This document shows, one piece after another, positions 46,221 to 58,300 of a stretch of DNA of 64,000 nucleotides (position 1 is the stretch's first letter; each line of letters begins with the position of its first letter). Source of the stretch: Aegilops tauschii subsp. strangulata (taxonomy: Eukaryota > Streptophyta > Magnoliopsida > Poales > Poaceae); assembly GCF_002575655.3 (NCBI RefSeq), contig NC_053035.3, forward strand, positions 499,130,601 to 499,194,600, written 5' to 3'. Position numbers and translations under genes: made by a program. The notes beneath the pieces are model-generated. The model did not search any database. It was not told the DNA's origin and saw only the letters and a program-made list of their open reading frames with translations.

Positions 46221-47285
46221 TAGAAAGAAGGCCAGCCAAGCATTGCAAATTTACCTTATTTGAATAGCCATTGAAAATCAGAGCTAATATACTTTGAAAT
46301 GCCAAAACATCAACTATTAGCTTCAGGTCACATGAATCAGCTTTTTATTAGCAACCGGGAGGAGCTCTGCCTTTTCACTAAAAGAAGAGAATTGACCAGT
46401 TTGTACATACACATGAATCAGTTCAGCCAATAGGCATAAAATATAATATATGAACATCAACTATTAGCTTCAACTTTTTGTCCAAAACACAATGGCTGTA
46501 TCTTTGTTGTCGGTTGCATCAATAGTAAAGGCTTCAGGACAAGTAATGGCTCAACCTTCACCCTTTTTAGTAACCTCCTTAGCATGAATATGTCATTTCG
46601 ACCACTTAATAAAACTTCATGTGACAATTGGAATCAAAAGACTGGTCTAGGTTAAAAATATCTTTGGTGCATCATGCGATTGTACCACACTACATCAGCG
46701 GTGCACTTTAAAGGTGACCCAAAATACAATTTTTTTTAAAGGAGGTCCAAACCCCTTAGCCTATGCATCAATGAGATTATTAAGAAAAGCACAGAAGAAA
46801 TGAACTCCGGCCGAAGCATTACAAGATGAAAAATACCCACCTACGACTAAGCATACACTTGTTCCGTAGCAGAGCACCAAAAGCATAAATTGCAGCAGAA
46901 GAATTGTTCAGCTCGCGTCGATTCTGTTGACTCCATATCTTCATCTGTGCGTAGCGTTGTAGACCTCACTTGCTACATGTTCTAGCAGTTTTGCCCCAAC
47001 CATCAGCGCCTCTTTTTCGGTCTCCTTTATCTGCAAGATTGATCATCCCACAATCCAATGACAAGTGAGTCTTGTTAGGATCATTGGGATATTATATATT
47101 TTTTTATCAAATATACAAATTACATCTTCTCTCTCTCTCTTCTAACTCAGGTCTCTCTCCCGGTCTCTGCTTTAGCAGCGACAGCGAATAGCAGCAGCAA
47201 CAACAACGTAGAGTAAAAGAAAATCACATATATTTCCTCTTTGTTGTCAAACATCTCTCTCCCACTCCTTGCTCTATTTATCAGT
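46221..47285. other. Intergenic region without recognised gene
   Basis: Contains an internal repeat of aacatcaactattagcttca (46305 and 46452) and a CT-rich run near 47130. No supported coding sequence. Confidence 0.4.
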
Positions 47286-47307
47286 AGCAGTGGCATGAAC
47301 ACCGACA

Positions 47308-47408
47308 ATGTAGGGAAAGGCTGCGTACAATAGACCCAAAGTGGTCGGGCCCTTCCCGAGACCCTCCGCAAGCGGGAGCTACATGCACTGGGGCTGCCCT
47401 TTTTTTTT
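47308..47408 (+). mobile_element. 5'-truncated Au-type SINE with TSD
   Basis: The sequence aatgtagggaaaggctgcg...caagcgggagctacatgcac...ggctgccctttttttt matches my recollection of the 3' part of the Au SINE of grasses. The tRNA-derived head is missing. It is bracketed by agtggcatgaacaccgaca (47289-47307) and agtggcacgaacaccgaca (47409-47427), a 19-bp TSD with one difference. The T-rich tail and long TSD show LINE-assisted insertion. Confidence 0.75.
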
Positions 47409-47689
47409 AGTGGCACGAACACCGACAAATATAACTGTTTGGTTGAAGAATCGGTTTGCCACGCCTAAGCTGAGGCGTTAGCCACACCTGTGGTGCGCCC
47501 CCAAGAAGTATCGCGGCTTGCGGGCAAAACAAGTGCCACACATTTGGCAAAAAAATCTATAGTAAAAGCTCCTTTGCGCCGTGGCGAGCTAGACCTTCGT
47601 AAAACACGGAACGCCTGCCTAGGGAGCTGTGGCACGCCGCAAGAAGTGTGGCGGGCACGGCGTGGAGGGGCCATGGGGAGCAATCGGAC

Positions 47690-48570
47690 CTAAGCGGAGG
47701 AGGCAAAATTTAAATGAGGGAAGAACCTTATACATAGACTCAAGCATGGAAATGGCTGGGTGACTAGTCATGATCATAAAAGCAACATTGTCCAGACGCA
47801 TTTTGTCAACATTATCAAGAGGGGTTCGCCTCGCCCCAAAACTATTAACTAGGGCGCCTTCCCCCCTACAGGACGTGACCTTTCTGACCTTGGGGTGTCT
47901 ATCACAGAGGATGAGGTAAAGGATGCTCTCTCTGCCCTTCCTGGGGACAAGGCCCCGGGGCCTGATGGATTCACTAGGAAATTCTTCAAGGTTTGCTGGG
48001 ACACTATCAAACAGGATGTCATGCTTGTGATTAACAAGTTCTCATATCTGCATGCGGAACACTTCCACTGGCTCAACTCGGCGAACATCACCCTCATCCC
48101 CAAGAAGGATGGCGCCGAAGACATCTCAGACTTCCGACCCATCAGCCTGATACATGCTGTTGCAAAGCTCATTGCCAAAGTCCTTGCAACTCAGCTGGCC
48201 CGTCACATGAACAGTACTGTCTCCATTGCGCAAAGCGCCTTCATCAAAACAAGGAGTATCCACGACAACTTCCTGTACGTGCGGAACTTGGCCAGGAAAT
48301 TCCACCGCAAAAAAACCTTATGCTCCTCTTCAAGCTTGATATTAAGAAGGCGTTCGACTCAGTCAAGTGGGACTATTTAATGCAACTTCTGACCCATCAT
48401 GGCTTCCCGAGTCGGTTCAGAGGGTGGGTCTCGGCCTCCTCTCCACGGCCTCCTCCAGAGTATTGCTCAATGGTATTGCCGGTGATCCGATCAAGCATGG
48501 TTGTGGCCTTCGGCAGGGTGACCCCCTCTCGCCATTGCTCTTCGTGCTTGCTATTGATCCGCTGCACCAC
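47690..48570 (+). pseudogene. LINE reverse-transcriptase fragment, frameshifted
   Basis: The open piece at 47895-48312 reads EDEVKDALSALPGDKAPGPDGF, then ITLIPKKDGAEDISDFRPISL and IAQSAFIKTRSIHDNF, the N-terminal half of a plant LINE reverse transcriptase. Near 48312 the frame shifts and continues as LLFKLDIKKAFDSVKWDYL (48320 on), then RQGDPLSPLLFVLAIDPLHH. It ends at 48570, where a Copia LTR begins, so the catalytic palm (YADD) is lost. The upstream boundary is uncertain. Confidence 0.85.
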
Positions 48571-49322
48571 TATTGGGGAACGCAGTAACTTCAAAAAAAT
48601 TCCTACGCATACGCAAGATCCATCTAGGTGATGCATAGCAACGAGAGGGGAGAGTGTTGTCCACGTACCCTCGTAAACCGAAAGCGGAAGCGTTATGACA
48701 ACGCGGTTGATGTAGTCGTACGTCTTCACGATCCGACCGATCCTAGTACCGAAAGTACGGCACCTCCGCGATCTGCACACGTTCAGCTCGGTGACGTCCC
48801 ACGAACTCTAGATCCAGCTGAGTGTCGAGGCAGAGCTTCGTCAGCACGACGGCATGATGACGGTGATGATGAAGTTACCGACGCAGGGCTTCACCTAAGC
48901 ACTACAACGATATGAGCGAGGTGGAAATCTGTGGAGGGGGGCACCGCATATGGCTAAACAATCAACTTGTGTGTCTATGGGGTGCCCCCTCCCCCGTTTC
49001 TAAAGGAGGGGAGGAGGAGGCCGGCCAGTCCTAGAGGGCGTGCCAAGGGGGGAGGAATCCTCCTCCTAGTAGGAGTAGGATTCCTCCTTTCCTAGTCCTA
49101 CTAGGAGGGGGAAGGAAGGAGAGGGGGAGGGGGAGGGGGGCAAGAGGGGCCGCGCCCCCCTCCCCTAGTCCAATTCGGACCCCCTTGGGGGGGGGCGCCA
49201 CCTCCTGGCTGCTACCCTCTCTCTCCCCTAAAGCCCACTAAGGGCCCAATAACTTCCGGGGGGAGGGGTTCCGGTAACCCTCCGGCATTTCGGTTTTATC
49301 CGAAACCTCCCGGAACACTTCC
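48571..49322 (-). mobile_element. Truncated Copia LTR (Angela/BARE type)
   Basis: Starts tattggggaacgcagtaacttcaaaaaaattcctacgc, aligned with the + strand start of LTR A at 15909 (tg changed to ta). It can be followed with substitutions and indels through ggcacctccg, ggtggaggggggcaccgc and gtccaattcggac to about ccggaacacttcc. It is more diverged from LTRs A and B than they are from each other, so it is an older insertion. It is cut off by the CACTA end. Confidence 0.8.
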
Positions 49323-50770
49323 CACTACAAAAAAAATACACTTCTGTGATGATACGTGTTTGTCACAGTAGGTCGCGTTTTTTTGTCATGCATGTACATC
49401 CATGACAAATTTATGACAGAATCAAGATAGTCATACCTGTGCTGTCGTAGAAGTATTCCATGACATTACCAAAATTATCATCACGGAAGTGTCCACTTCC
49501 ATGACGATAAATCGCGCGTCACAGAAATGCTTTCGTCAAGGGTGACCGACACGTGGCATCCACCGTAACGGAACGCCGTTAAGCTATTGGGTCGGGTTTT
49601 GGATCCGATAACCCGTTAACAGCCCCGACCAATGAGGATTTTCCACGTGTAAAATCATCATTGGCTGAAGGAAACACGTGTCAGCTCACCGTTGGGACAG
49701 ATGTCATCCGCTCATTGGACCGAAGGCGCCTATGATACGGCGACACGTGGCATGGCCCAACAGAGGTCCATTCCTGTGAAAAGGCCGGCCTGTTTGACTT
49801 GGTCAAAAGGTGGCGGGCCGCCCCACGGAAAGCCTGTTAACGGCCTGTTCGCATATAGCCCATTTACAGCCCACTAACCCAGGGCCCGTTACGCCCTATC
49901 CGAATTAGGCCCAGTAGCGTCATCTGGGCCGTCCAATATGATTCAGCCCGTTTTAACTTCCGGCCCATGTGTGGCCCATGACTTCTTTCGGCCCATATGA
50001 GGACCTTTGTAACTCTTGGCCCATTAACGGCCCGTGGTGAAACTGGCCCGTAATGAACAGTGTATCACTTTATACCCATTAACGGCCCGTTATTCCATTG
50101 GGCCGTTTCCAGCCCAAGTTATCTTTCGGCCTTCTCAGGGCCCATTGATTCTTGGGCTCATTTGCAGCATTCGGTTACATACAGCCCGTTACTGTCATTT
50201 TCTGCTTGTGGGCCAAATTCAGCCCGTCGTTACAGTCGGTCCGTTTACGGACCGTTAATACGTTGGGCCGTTTTCATGTCAAAAAAAAACCCGTTGGGCT
50301 GTTTTCATAGAGTTATCAAATACGGCCTATTAACGGCCCGTTATGGTCCACGAATAGTACGGCCCATGATTGGCGAAATGATGATACGCCCCGTAGAAGG
50401 CCCATGGATCCTACCGCCCGTATGAGGCCCATCGATAGTATGGCCCGTAGAAGGCCCATGGACCCTACGACCCGTAGAAGGCCCATGGACCCTAAGGCCT
50501 GTATAGAAGGCCGATGGATCCTACGGCCGGACGAAGGCCCATGGATCATACGGCCTGCAGGAGGCCCATGGTTACAACAGTCCGTGTGTTGCCACGATTA
50601 TTTTGGCCTAGTTACCAAAAATAGGTATTGTGGCCACTAGAAAAAAACAGAAAAAGAACTGCAGTGACTACAAGCAAACAACTAAACAAGACAATAAAGA
50701 AATAAATAAGCAAGCAATTAACGCTAGCCTATTACCGCTATTACACATATTACATCCACTGGGCATCAAA
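49323..50770. mobile_element. CACTA transposon end inserted into the Copia LTR
   Basis: Begins cactacaaaaaaaatacacttctgtgatga, the CACTA terminus, followed by inverted ctgtgatgata/catgacaaa motifs typical of subterminal repeats. It continues into a long region loaded with ggccca/tgggcc words. No transposase is seen, and the opposite terminus is not identified, so the right boundary is approximate. Insertion point: after ...acttcc of the LTR. Confidence 0.75.
50388..50577. repeat. Tandem repeats of about 28 bp in the CACTA element
   Basis: About seven imperfect units of the form cggcccgtagaaggcccatggaccctac. They create the repetitive open frames seen on both strands here. Confidence 0.8.
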
Positions 50771-50889
50771 GTTCGCCTAGTTAAGCGTCTATCCTGTATA
50801 AATAAGCACCGGTGCCTAAGGAAAGTCTGGTTTATTTCTCGAAGCACCTCTCCTAAGCACCTTGCATTGTACAAGGTCTAAGCTTCTCT

Positions 50890-51158
50890 TCATCGGTGGC
50901 GGTTGCTGTTCTGGTGCGTTGGTCCTATGGGGCCCGGCCTTAGCACGATGATTTTTCGACTGTCTACTATAACAAGTCGTCCCAGCTTCGATGAGGGAGG
51001 GCCGATGACGGCGGCGCCAGCCTTTGTCTCCCTTCAGCGCTTGTAGTGGTCGCTAGGTGGTCTATGAATCTGGATGTGATTTTTTATTGTTTCTGGTGTT
51101 TGTTGTACTGCCATGATTGAAGATGAATAGATTGGAAGTTTCTCGCAGAAAAAATCCG
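50890..51158 (+). mobile_element. LINE 3'UTR and tail
   Basis: ctggtgcgttggtcctatgg...gactgtctactataacaagt...gtcgctaggtggtct...gaagatgaatagattggaagtttctcgcagaaaaaa is the 3' end of a Triticeae LINE. It may be the continuation of the RT fragment ending at 48570, with Copia and CACTA insertions plus a deletion between. Confidence 0.6.
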
Positions 51159-51559
51159 TAACTATGTGAAGCGAAACATAATGTTGTCAAGTATTCAACC
51201 CATGAACAAAAACAGAAAACATGCTGCAAGATCAAAGTACAGCGCAGTGTATCGATGGAAAAAAAATATTTGTGACGAATGGACGAGGTGGCGGCCCATC
51301 AGCTCTCGAGGCCCATACACCAAGCCAGGGCAGGCCGACACCCACGCCCGAAGCCCACGACCGCCGTCCCAACAACCCACCTCCAAAATGACCAAACCAC
51401 CCCCAGCCCCAGCACCTCCCACCCCACGCACACCCGTAATTTCCCCTCTCCCCCAGCCCCATTTCCGCCATTTCCCCTCCGCCCGCGGTCTGAAAACGGA
51501 GGCCAGCACACTCCGCTGTCACATCCCACACACTCCCACAGCTTCAGCAGCACAGCACA

Positions 51560-51736
51560 CAGCGGCTTCTTCTCCGTTGGCGGCGGCGGCTAGGGTTTTA
51601 CCACCTCCCTCCAAAACCCTAATCTTTCCACCCAATCCAATCCGTCCGTCGTCCATGCCGGCGGCCTCCTGCTAGATTCGAATCGCGCCGGAGTTGTACT
51701 TAGTTTGAGTGCTTGGTTTGGTGCTGTGCGGCGGAG
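51560..51736 (+). promoter_or_regulatory. Start region and 5'UTR of the RGG gene
   Basis: The CT-rich leader holds ggctagggtttt and aaaaccctaatc (telo-box, common just after the start site of plant housekeeping and ribosome-related genes). The ATG is at 51737. TATA box not evident. Confidence 0.5.
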
Positions 51737-54486
51737 ATGACGTCCAACCAGTTCGATCTCCTCGGCGACGTCGACAACGACGACCCCTCGCAGCTCCTCG
51801 CCGCCGCCGCCGCCAAGAAGGCCGCCGAGCCCAAGCCCGCGGCGCCGGCGCCGGCCGCCGCCAAGCCCGGCTCCAAGCCGCCCGCCAAGACCACGCCGCC
51901 CGGTGAGTGACCCTCTCGGTTCGCGCTCCCTCCGATTCGATTGCTCGATGGGTCTTCCGATGCGAGCTTCCATTTCTGTTGCTCATGGTGTGATGCGATT
52001 TGCGGCTGCAGCGGAGGACGCGAGGGGCAGCCGGGGGGACGGCGCCGGGCGCGGGAGGGGCGGCCGCGGGGGCGGGTTCGGCAGGACCGGCCCGCGGCGG
52101 GACTACGGCGACGCCGACGCCAACGGCGGCTTCGAGGGCGGGTACGGCGGTGGCGGCGGCGGCGGCTATGCGGCGCCTCGCCTGGAGGACGGCGATGGGA
52201 AGCAGGCGGAGAGGGGCCGCGGCCCGCGCCAGCCCTACCGCGGAGGGGGCGGCCGCCGCGGGGGCTACTCCGACGGGCAGAACACGGACGAGTTCGGGCG
52301 CCCGCACCGCTCCTACGAGCGCCGCAGCGGCACCGGCCGGGGCTTCGGGATGAAGCGCGACGGTGCTGGCCGCGGCAACTGGGGGACTGCCACCGACGAA
52401 GGGTTCCCACAGTTAAGATTGATCCAATTAGTCTCTGTTTCATGGCATGATGCTGATTCTTTTTGCTGCTGTCATGTGTGGAGCTTGATGCTTTTTATTA
52501 TGTGGGTGGTGGTGATCAGGGAAAATGTGGAGGCTGTCAACACTGAGGAGACCCCTGCTGTGACAGAGGATGAGAAGAAGCCCGAGGATGCGCCGCAGCC
52601 CGAGGCTGAGAAGGTCAAGGAGGGTGCGGAGAATGAAGAGGACCAGAAGGAAGCTGAGGAAGATAAGGTATATTTTTCAGAATTTGCCATCATCTGATTG
52701 CTTTAAATTGTGTTGTGGTAGTTGTTTGGCGTGTGCATTTTGTATTGGTGACAATGGTGATGGTAGCATTTCTTGCTGGATAAGACAATCCAGATACTCC
52801 CTCCGGTCAGAATTAAATGACGCAATCTCTATATAATGTCCGTTTTGCGTTGTATCGAGGTTGCGTTAATTAATTCGGATCGGAGGGAGTATCATGTTTT
52901 ACATATGCTATTCTAGGGATGTAACGTAATACAGTTACTCGACCAGTCTAGATGTTTGCTGTACACCTGCTCGCATAATAGCTACTTCTGTCACAGTACA
53001 GAAATGGTTTGCATTAAGCTCTTTGGAAGCTGGAATCTCTTCCTCATCTTCCAGGCTAGTCTTATTGTCAGCTTTATTGTTCTCTTCTCCTTTGTGCCCA
53101 ATGCTACATATTTCTGTCAGAATGTATTGCGTTGTTTTTTGATGCATTTGATCACATACATTAGTGTATTGTCACATCCGTGCCACTAACTGACCTCAGT
53201 GAGCCATTTGATTTGCTGCTGGCATCTAAGTAGTTTGTAGATGAAATGCATATATACATGTACTGAAATATCAATTTCTTTAATCGTCATTCACTTTGAA
53301 GGCTTGCCTGTTATTTGGTTGGGAGTAATGAAATCTGGTTGATCCAGTTAGACTGACATTCTCAGAAATGGATTGCCAGTGTTCAGTTTTACCTAGCCAA
53401 TAGTTGGTTCATATAACAGCATCCTCTCTTTTGATGTAATGTGCTCTTGTTTAATTTTATTTTGGCAATAGCTTTCCTTAGAATTTCTGACTTCCTGTTA
53501 TTTAATTGAGATGTTGAGTGCAATTTTGTTCCTTGTTTGTGGTCCAGAATTCTTTGATATATTCCTGGGCTTGTTTCTTTTATGATGAAGGTGTGTTCTG
53601 TTACAGTGTCACTACCCCTTCACCATCTTCACCCTTCATTTTGGGGATGGCTTATCATGACATATTCAACTTCTCTTAAGCTTTCTGGTGCTTCTGTATT
53701 GTTGTCTGTGCATGTTCTGCTTTTGTATTTGTTGCCAGGACATGTTCTAGGTATATCGTTACAAGCTTGAATGGGTTGCCTCTGGCATGCTTGAACTGTT
53801 TCTGATGTTTGTCCTGTCTGATGTCTGCCTGATAAGGGGATTCACTGCTAAGAAATTGTTAACATGCCATGTCACCACCGTTGTACAGGAGATGACCTTG
53901 GAGGAGTATGAGAAAGTATTGGAGGAGAAGCGGAAAGCAATACTCGCACTAAAGGCTGAGGAGAGAAAGGTTGAAGTTGACAAGGAGCTGCAGTCCATGC
54001 AGCAACTGTCAGTGAAGAAGGATGCTGAGGAAGTATTTATCAAGCTGGTAAGTTATACATGTTGCGGTCCTTCTTCTGCGTGTGGTTATATCGATGCTAA
54101 TTTTTACCCAACTCCCTGCTGCAGGGCTCTGACAAGGAGAAGAAGAAAGAAAACACAGAAAGAGAGGAGCGTGCCAAGAAGGTATCCTGCGCATTTCTCT
54201 CATGTCCTGTTACTTTGGTCCGAGCAACTGTTGTATCTTTTACTAACTGTTGCGCTATGTTTCCTGTGATGCTGCCTGTCCCTGCCTGAAGTCCCTCAGC
54301 ATCAACGAATTCCTGAAGCCGGCTGAAGGCGAGAGGTACAGTGGCGGTCGGGGCCGCGGCCGTGGCTTCAGGGGACGCGGCGAGGCCCGTGGCGGGTACA
54401 ACGGCGGCGGCGGCGGTGGCAGGCGACCAGCTGCTGCTCCGGCGATCGAAGACCAGTCCCAGTTTCCGACGCTAGGTGGGAAGTGA
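51737..54486 (+). CDS. RGG-repeat mRNA-binding protein (HABP4/SERBP1 family, Arabidopsis RGGA-like)
   Basis: Plant RGGA-type proteins bind RNA in the cytoplasm and nucleus; the wider SERBP1/Stm1 family also sits on idle ribosomes. Six exons: 51737-51902, 52012-52411, 52520-52667, 53889-54047, 54125-54181 and 54292-54486, all phases consistent, 374 residues. The N-terminus NQFDLLGDVDNDDPSQLL is the Stm1-like segment, followed by an Ala/Pro/Lys linker. Exon 2 is an RGG/GGY-rich region ending with RSGTGRGFGMKRDGAGRGNWG. Exons 3-5 hold an acidic, Glu/Lys-rich HABP4/PAI-RBP1 domain with EMTLEEYEKVLEEKRKA and VDKELQSMQQLS. Exon 6 holds SINEFLKPAEGERY, a second RGG cluster and the conserved end SQFPTLGGK. 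The exon 2 donor (cccaca/gttaag) is weak but gives the correct junction. It converges with the kinase gene. The paralogue (RGGA, B or C) cannot be fixed. Confidence 0.93.
52797..52889. mobile_element. Stowaway MITE in intron 3 of the RGG gene
   Basis: 93 bp with ends ctccctccgg...tcggagggag, flanked by TA on both sides (52795-52796, 52890-52891). This is the classic Stowaway structure. Confidence 0.85.
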
Positions 54487-54988
54487 AGGGGTCCGTGTCC
54501 CGTGCCCTGATCCGACTAGCAGCGGCTCCTCGGTGGTTCGCTCCAGACTGTGTCCTTGTTGAATTGTCAGTACTCAGTAGCGTGTCGTCGTTTCGCCCGT
54601 CCGTCTTTTTACCTGTCGCCGTGTCTTCGTCGCCGTCTGTGTATCCCGTGTACACCGGAGGTGCACCCGCCCATCGCCACCCGCCCGTGTCTTGTTTTAG
54701 CCGCAGCTTATTCCGTTCATTTCGATAGCACAATGCCATGTATGAGATGTTTTCCTGGTGCACTTGCTGCTGTCATGTGTCTCCTGTGTGCTTGGTTCAG
54801 TGATTTTGCTCATCTCAGAATTAAGTCCATCTTCTTTCTTATGGGTTGTTTGTTCACTGTGCATATTTCTGTGGAGAATCATTCTGCCATGGCAAGGCAC
54901 CTCATGGGTGCTTGTGCAAAGGCTGAACTAAGCCTGGAAAATATAGGCAAATCACAGCACAAAATTGTCCTTGGTTTCTCGGAAACTA

Positions 54989-55190
54989 CTCCCTCCGTTC
55001 CTAAATACTCACTCCGTTTTTATTTACTCTGCATAGAGATTTCAATACGAACTACGCCTTTTTAGATATTTCAATATGAACTACATACAGATGTATGTAG
55101 ACATATTTTAGAGTATATTCACTCGTTTTGCTCTGTATGTAGTCTATATTTGGAATCTCTAAAAGGATTTATATATAGGAATGGAGGGGG
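54989..55190. mobile_element. Stowaway MITE between the RGG gene and the kinase gene
   Basis: Ends ctccctccgttcctaaata...taggaatggaggggg, TA target sites at 54987-54988 and 55191-55192. The interior holds an inverted acatacagatgtatgt. It lies between the 3' ends of the two convergent genes. Confidence 0.8.
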
Positions 55191-55393
55191 TATGAAACAA
55201 CTGCATGTACATCATCACACTTGTCTCAGTTCATCCATATAAAGAAGAGCTAACCCATGGCTCATCATAATGTAGTAAAACACTATTACTATACTATCTA
55301 CTCCACTGATATAAACAGAGTAGCAGCAAAAAGTTACTACATCTCAAGTCAGCTAACATGGTTACACAGATGCAGAGAGCAGCACACATTGCA

Positions 55394-58300
55394 TCATCTT
55401 TGGTGCTGGCTGCAGTCTGCGGCAGCTGCTGAAGGGTACCAGAACCTGTTAGACAGGCCCTGCACATGAGCATCCCAGGCGCTCCTCAGGGTGGTCTCAA
55501 GGGAGCGGTTCACCCCGCCGACACGTTGCGAATCGGACCGAACCGGGCTGCCCTGCTCCTGGTAGTGCAGCCGGTCGCTCAGCATGCGGCGGCTCATGCT
55601 CCCGGCGTCGCTGCTCGGCGCGGAGATGCAGCCGCCGGACTCCACCACCATGTCGCCCTCCAGGATGCGCAGAACCTGACAAACAGTTGGGACATACAAG
55701 AAGAAAGGTAAGCAACTAGGCACAACATGGACACTGAATACTGATCATGCTGAGAGCTTCAGGGGGTGAAATGTTTGTGTGGGAGTTGACTGACATGGGA
55801 CATTCGCGGCCTCGAATGCGGGTCGCGCCGTATGCAGAGGTTCGCCGCGTGCAGCATGCAGTAGACCTCGTTCTCACAGAAGCGGTCCTCGAGGCGCGGG
55901 TCGATGAGCTCGTCGATCGCGTGCTCTTCCAGCAATGGCCGGGCCTGTTGCAAACCAAGTTGAATAGGGTTAGAATTTAGTTATACCAGGACAGGATCCT
56001 TCCAATGAAGGCTGGGCCTGTCGGAGCAGATGGATCAAAGCAATACAAAATTCATTTTGCTTTCGGATTCTATTGCTGATGGAGCATAAACAGGCATGCA
56101 AATATCTAAACGCTCTTATATTAGTTTACAGAGGGAGTACCACTTAACTATCGTATGTATTCCTTCAAGAGTATTTTTTTTCAGTTGGTGAAAACTACCG
56201 CTTAGCTATCATATTCGTACAGTATGGTTATACCACCACAGTAGGTTCTTGCCATTAACCAGTGGAAAATAAAATTCAGAAAGGGAATTATGATAGTACT
56301 ATCAATCATCTAATTATTATGATGTGAGCTCACCCATTCAGTCAGGAATTGCTGGCCCTTGGGCCTGTTAATATCGACGGCCTTGCGTCCAGTGACAAGC
56401 TCCACAAGAACAACTCCAAACGAGTAGACATCGGCCTTCTCCGTAATTTGCCCGCTCTGCGCATATTCAGGGGCTAGATAACTGCATAACGGTAAAAGAG
56501 GCTCAGATTTTTCCCAAATCACAAGTTACACCTGACCAAGCATGGGGAAACTTTTTGTCTGATCAATTACCCAAATGTGCCAATGACTCTTGTATCGACA
56601 CCCATGTCCCCATCAGGTTGCCATCTAGCCAGGCCGAAATCGCCGACCTGTCACACCATCATGAAGGAAGAGACTTATTTAGCACTGTGGAGCAAAGATA
56701 ACCAGATACTTATTTAGCACATAGCTTAGCTTAATAAAGTTCCAACATAATCATGTAGGGTATGTGGTAAGCTTTCATAGCATTGAAATCACCCAAATGG
56801 CCTTGTTTGCATTGTAGTACTAACAAAGGTTGATGCTCATTTCATACCAGTGGCTCGAAATCATGCGTGACGAGGATGTTGTTCGGTCTCATGTCGCGGT
56901 GGATAATGCAGCCGACCCTGCATTCCTCATGGAGGTACCGCAGCCCCCTGGCGGCGCCGACCGCGATCTTCTGCCTGGCAGCCCACCCCAAGGTCTCCTT
57001 GTGACGGCCTAACAGAGCACAACCAATGGAGTTCAGTTAGCAAGGCCACACACTCATGCACTGAAGGAAATATTGGTGCATTTCTATCTCAACAACTGAA
57101 TTTGTCACACTGAGTTTTGCATGATGAGATGATCAGCTTACCATAGAGATGAGTGTCCAGTGATCTGTTGCAGATGTACTCGTAGACCAGCAGCCTCCTC
57201 TTGCCCTCGACGCAGAACCCGATGAGCATGACGACGTTCCGGTGCTGCGCGCAGCTGAGCACCTCCACCTCCGAGCAGAACTCGACGTCGCCCTGCGAGC
57301 TGCTGGCGAGCCTGTGCTGCTTGACGGCGATGGCCTGGCCGTCAGGCAGCACCCCTCGGTGCACCGACCCGAACCCACCCTCGGCCAGGAAGTTGGCCCT
57401 GGAGAAGCCGCCGGTGGCGTGCTCCAGCTCGGCGTAGCTGAACCACCGCGGCGGCTTCCCGAACACCGGCGTCTTGTGCTGGCACACCGAGCAGAGCGGC
57501 GGCGGCCCCGGCGCAGGGGTCCGGGAGAGGGACACGACGTCCCTGACGTTGCCTCTGAAGTTGAGGTCGGACCTGCTCCTCACGGCGCTGATCTCGGTCA
57601 GTAGGTCCAGCTTGGCGATCTTCTCCAGCAGCGCGTCCGCCGTCGGGGTTCTTCGGCGGGTTGGTGTTGGTCTTGGGGATGCGGCGGGTCGCTGCAGGAT
57701 GTCGGCCATCCATGGCTGGAGTGACGGCGAGGCTGCTGCTGATGCTGCCTGAGGAGTTGGAGCTGAAGCTTCACTGTCAGGGCCAGATAGTACATTGGCT
57801 GCTGCTCTCTTGAGAGGGCTACTATCTGTTTCTGAAACACAAACTGTAGTGGTGCCATGGCCTGAGCTTGCGGCGGAGGATGCTCCGGTGGAATCGTCGA
57901 ACGCCTCCGTCTCCGGCGAGCTGCTGTCTGTTTCTGAAGCGAACAATGGAGAGGTTGCAGGGTCTGTTGAGCTTGACACAGAGGTTGCATCGGCATTCCT
58001 GGTTTCTTCTTTCTTCAGAGAGCTGCTGTCTGTTTCTGAAGCACGCAATGGAGAATTGCCTGGGTTTGTTGAGTTTGACACAGAGGATGTTTCCTCGGAT
58101 TCTTCTTCTTCCTTCTTCATCAGAGAGATGCCTGATTCTTCTAAAGCACACAATGGAGAAATGCCCGGTTCTTCTGAAGAACTTGGCACGGAGGACGCTC
58201 TCACATCCTCTGCTTCTTCCTTCTTCTTCAGAGAGATGCAGATGCCGGCTTCAGAGGAAGCAGACAGTGGAGAAGCTGCGCCGGGGTCCGAGGTCGACAC

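Noticed and set aside
50388..50577. CRISPR-like array of 28-bp repeats
   Set aside because: Units are directly adjacent without unique spacers and sit in a plant CACTA element; ordinary tandem repeat.
51672..52443. Long minus-strand open frames of 211 and 247 codons
   Set aside because: Shadows of the GC-rich exons 1-2 of the RGG gene; they lack typical protein composition, while the plus-strand gene has matching splice sites and homology.
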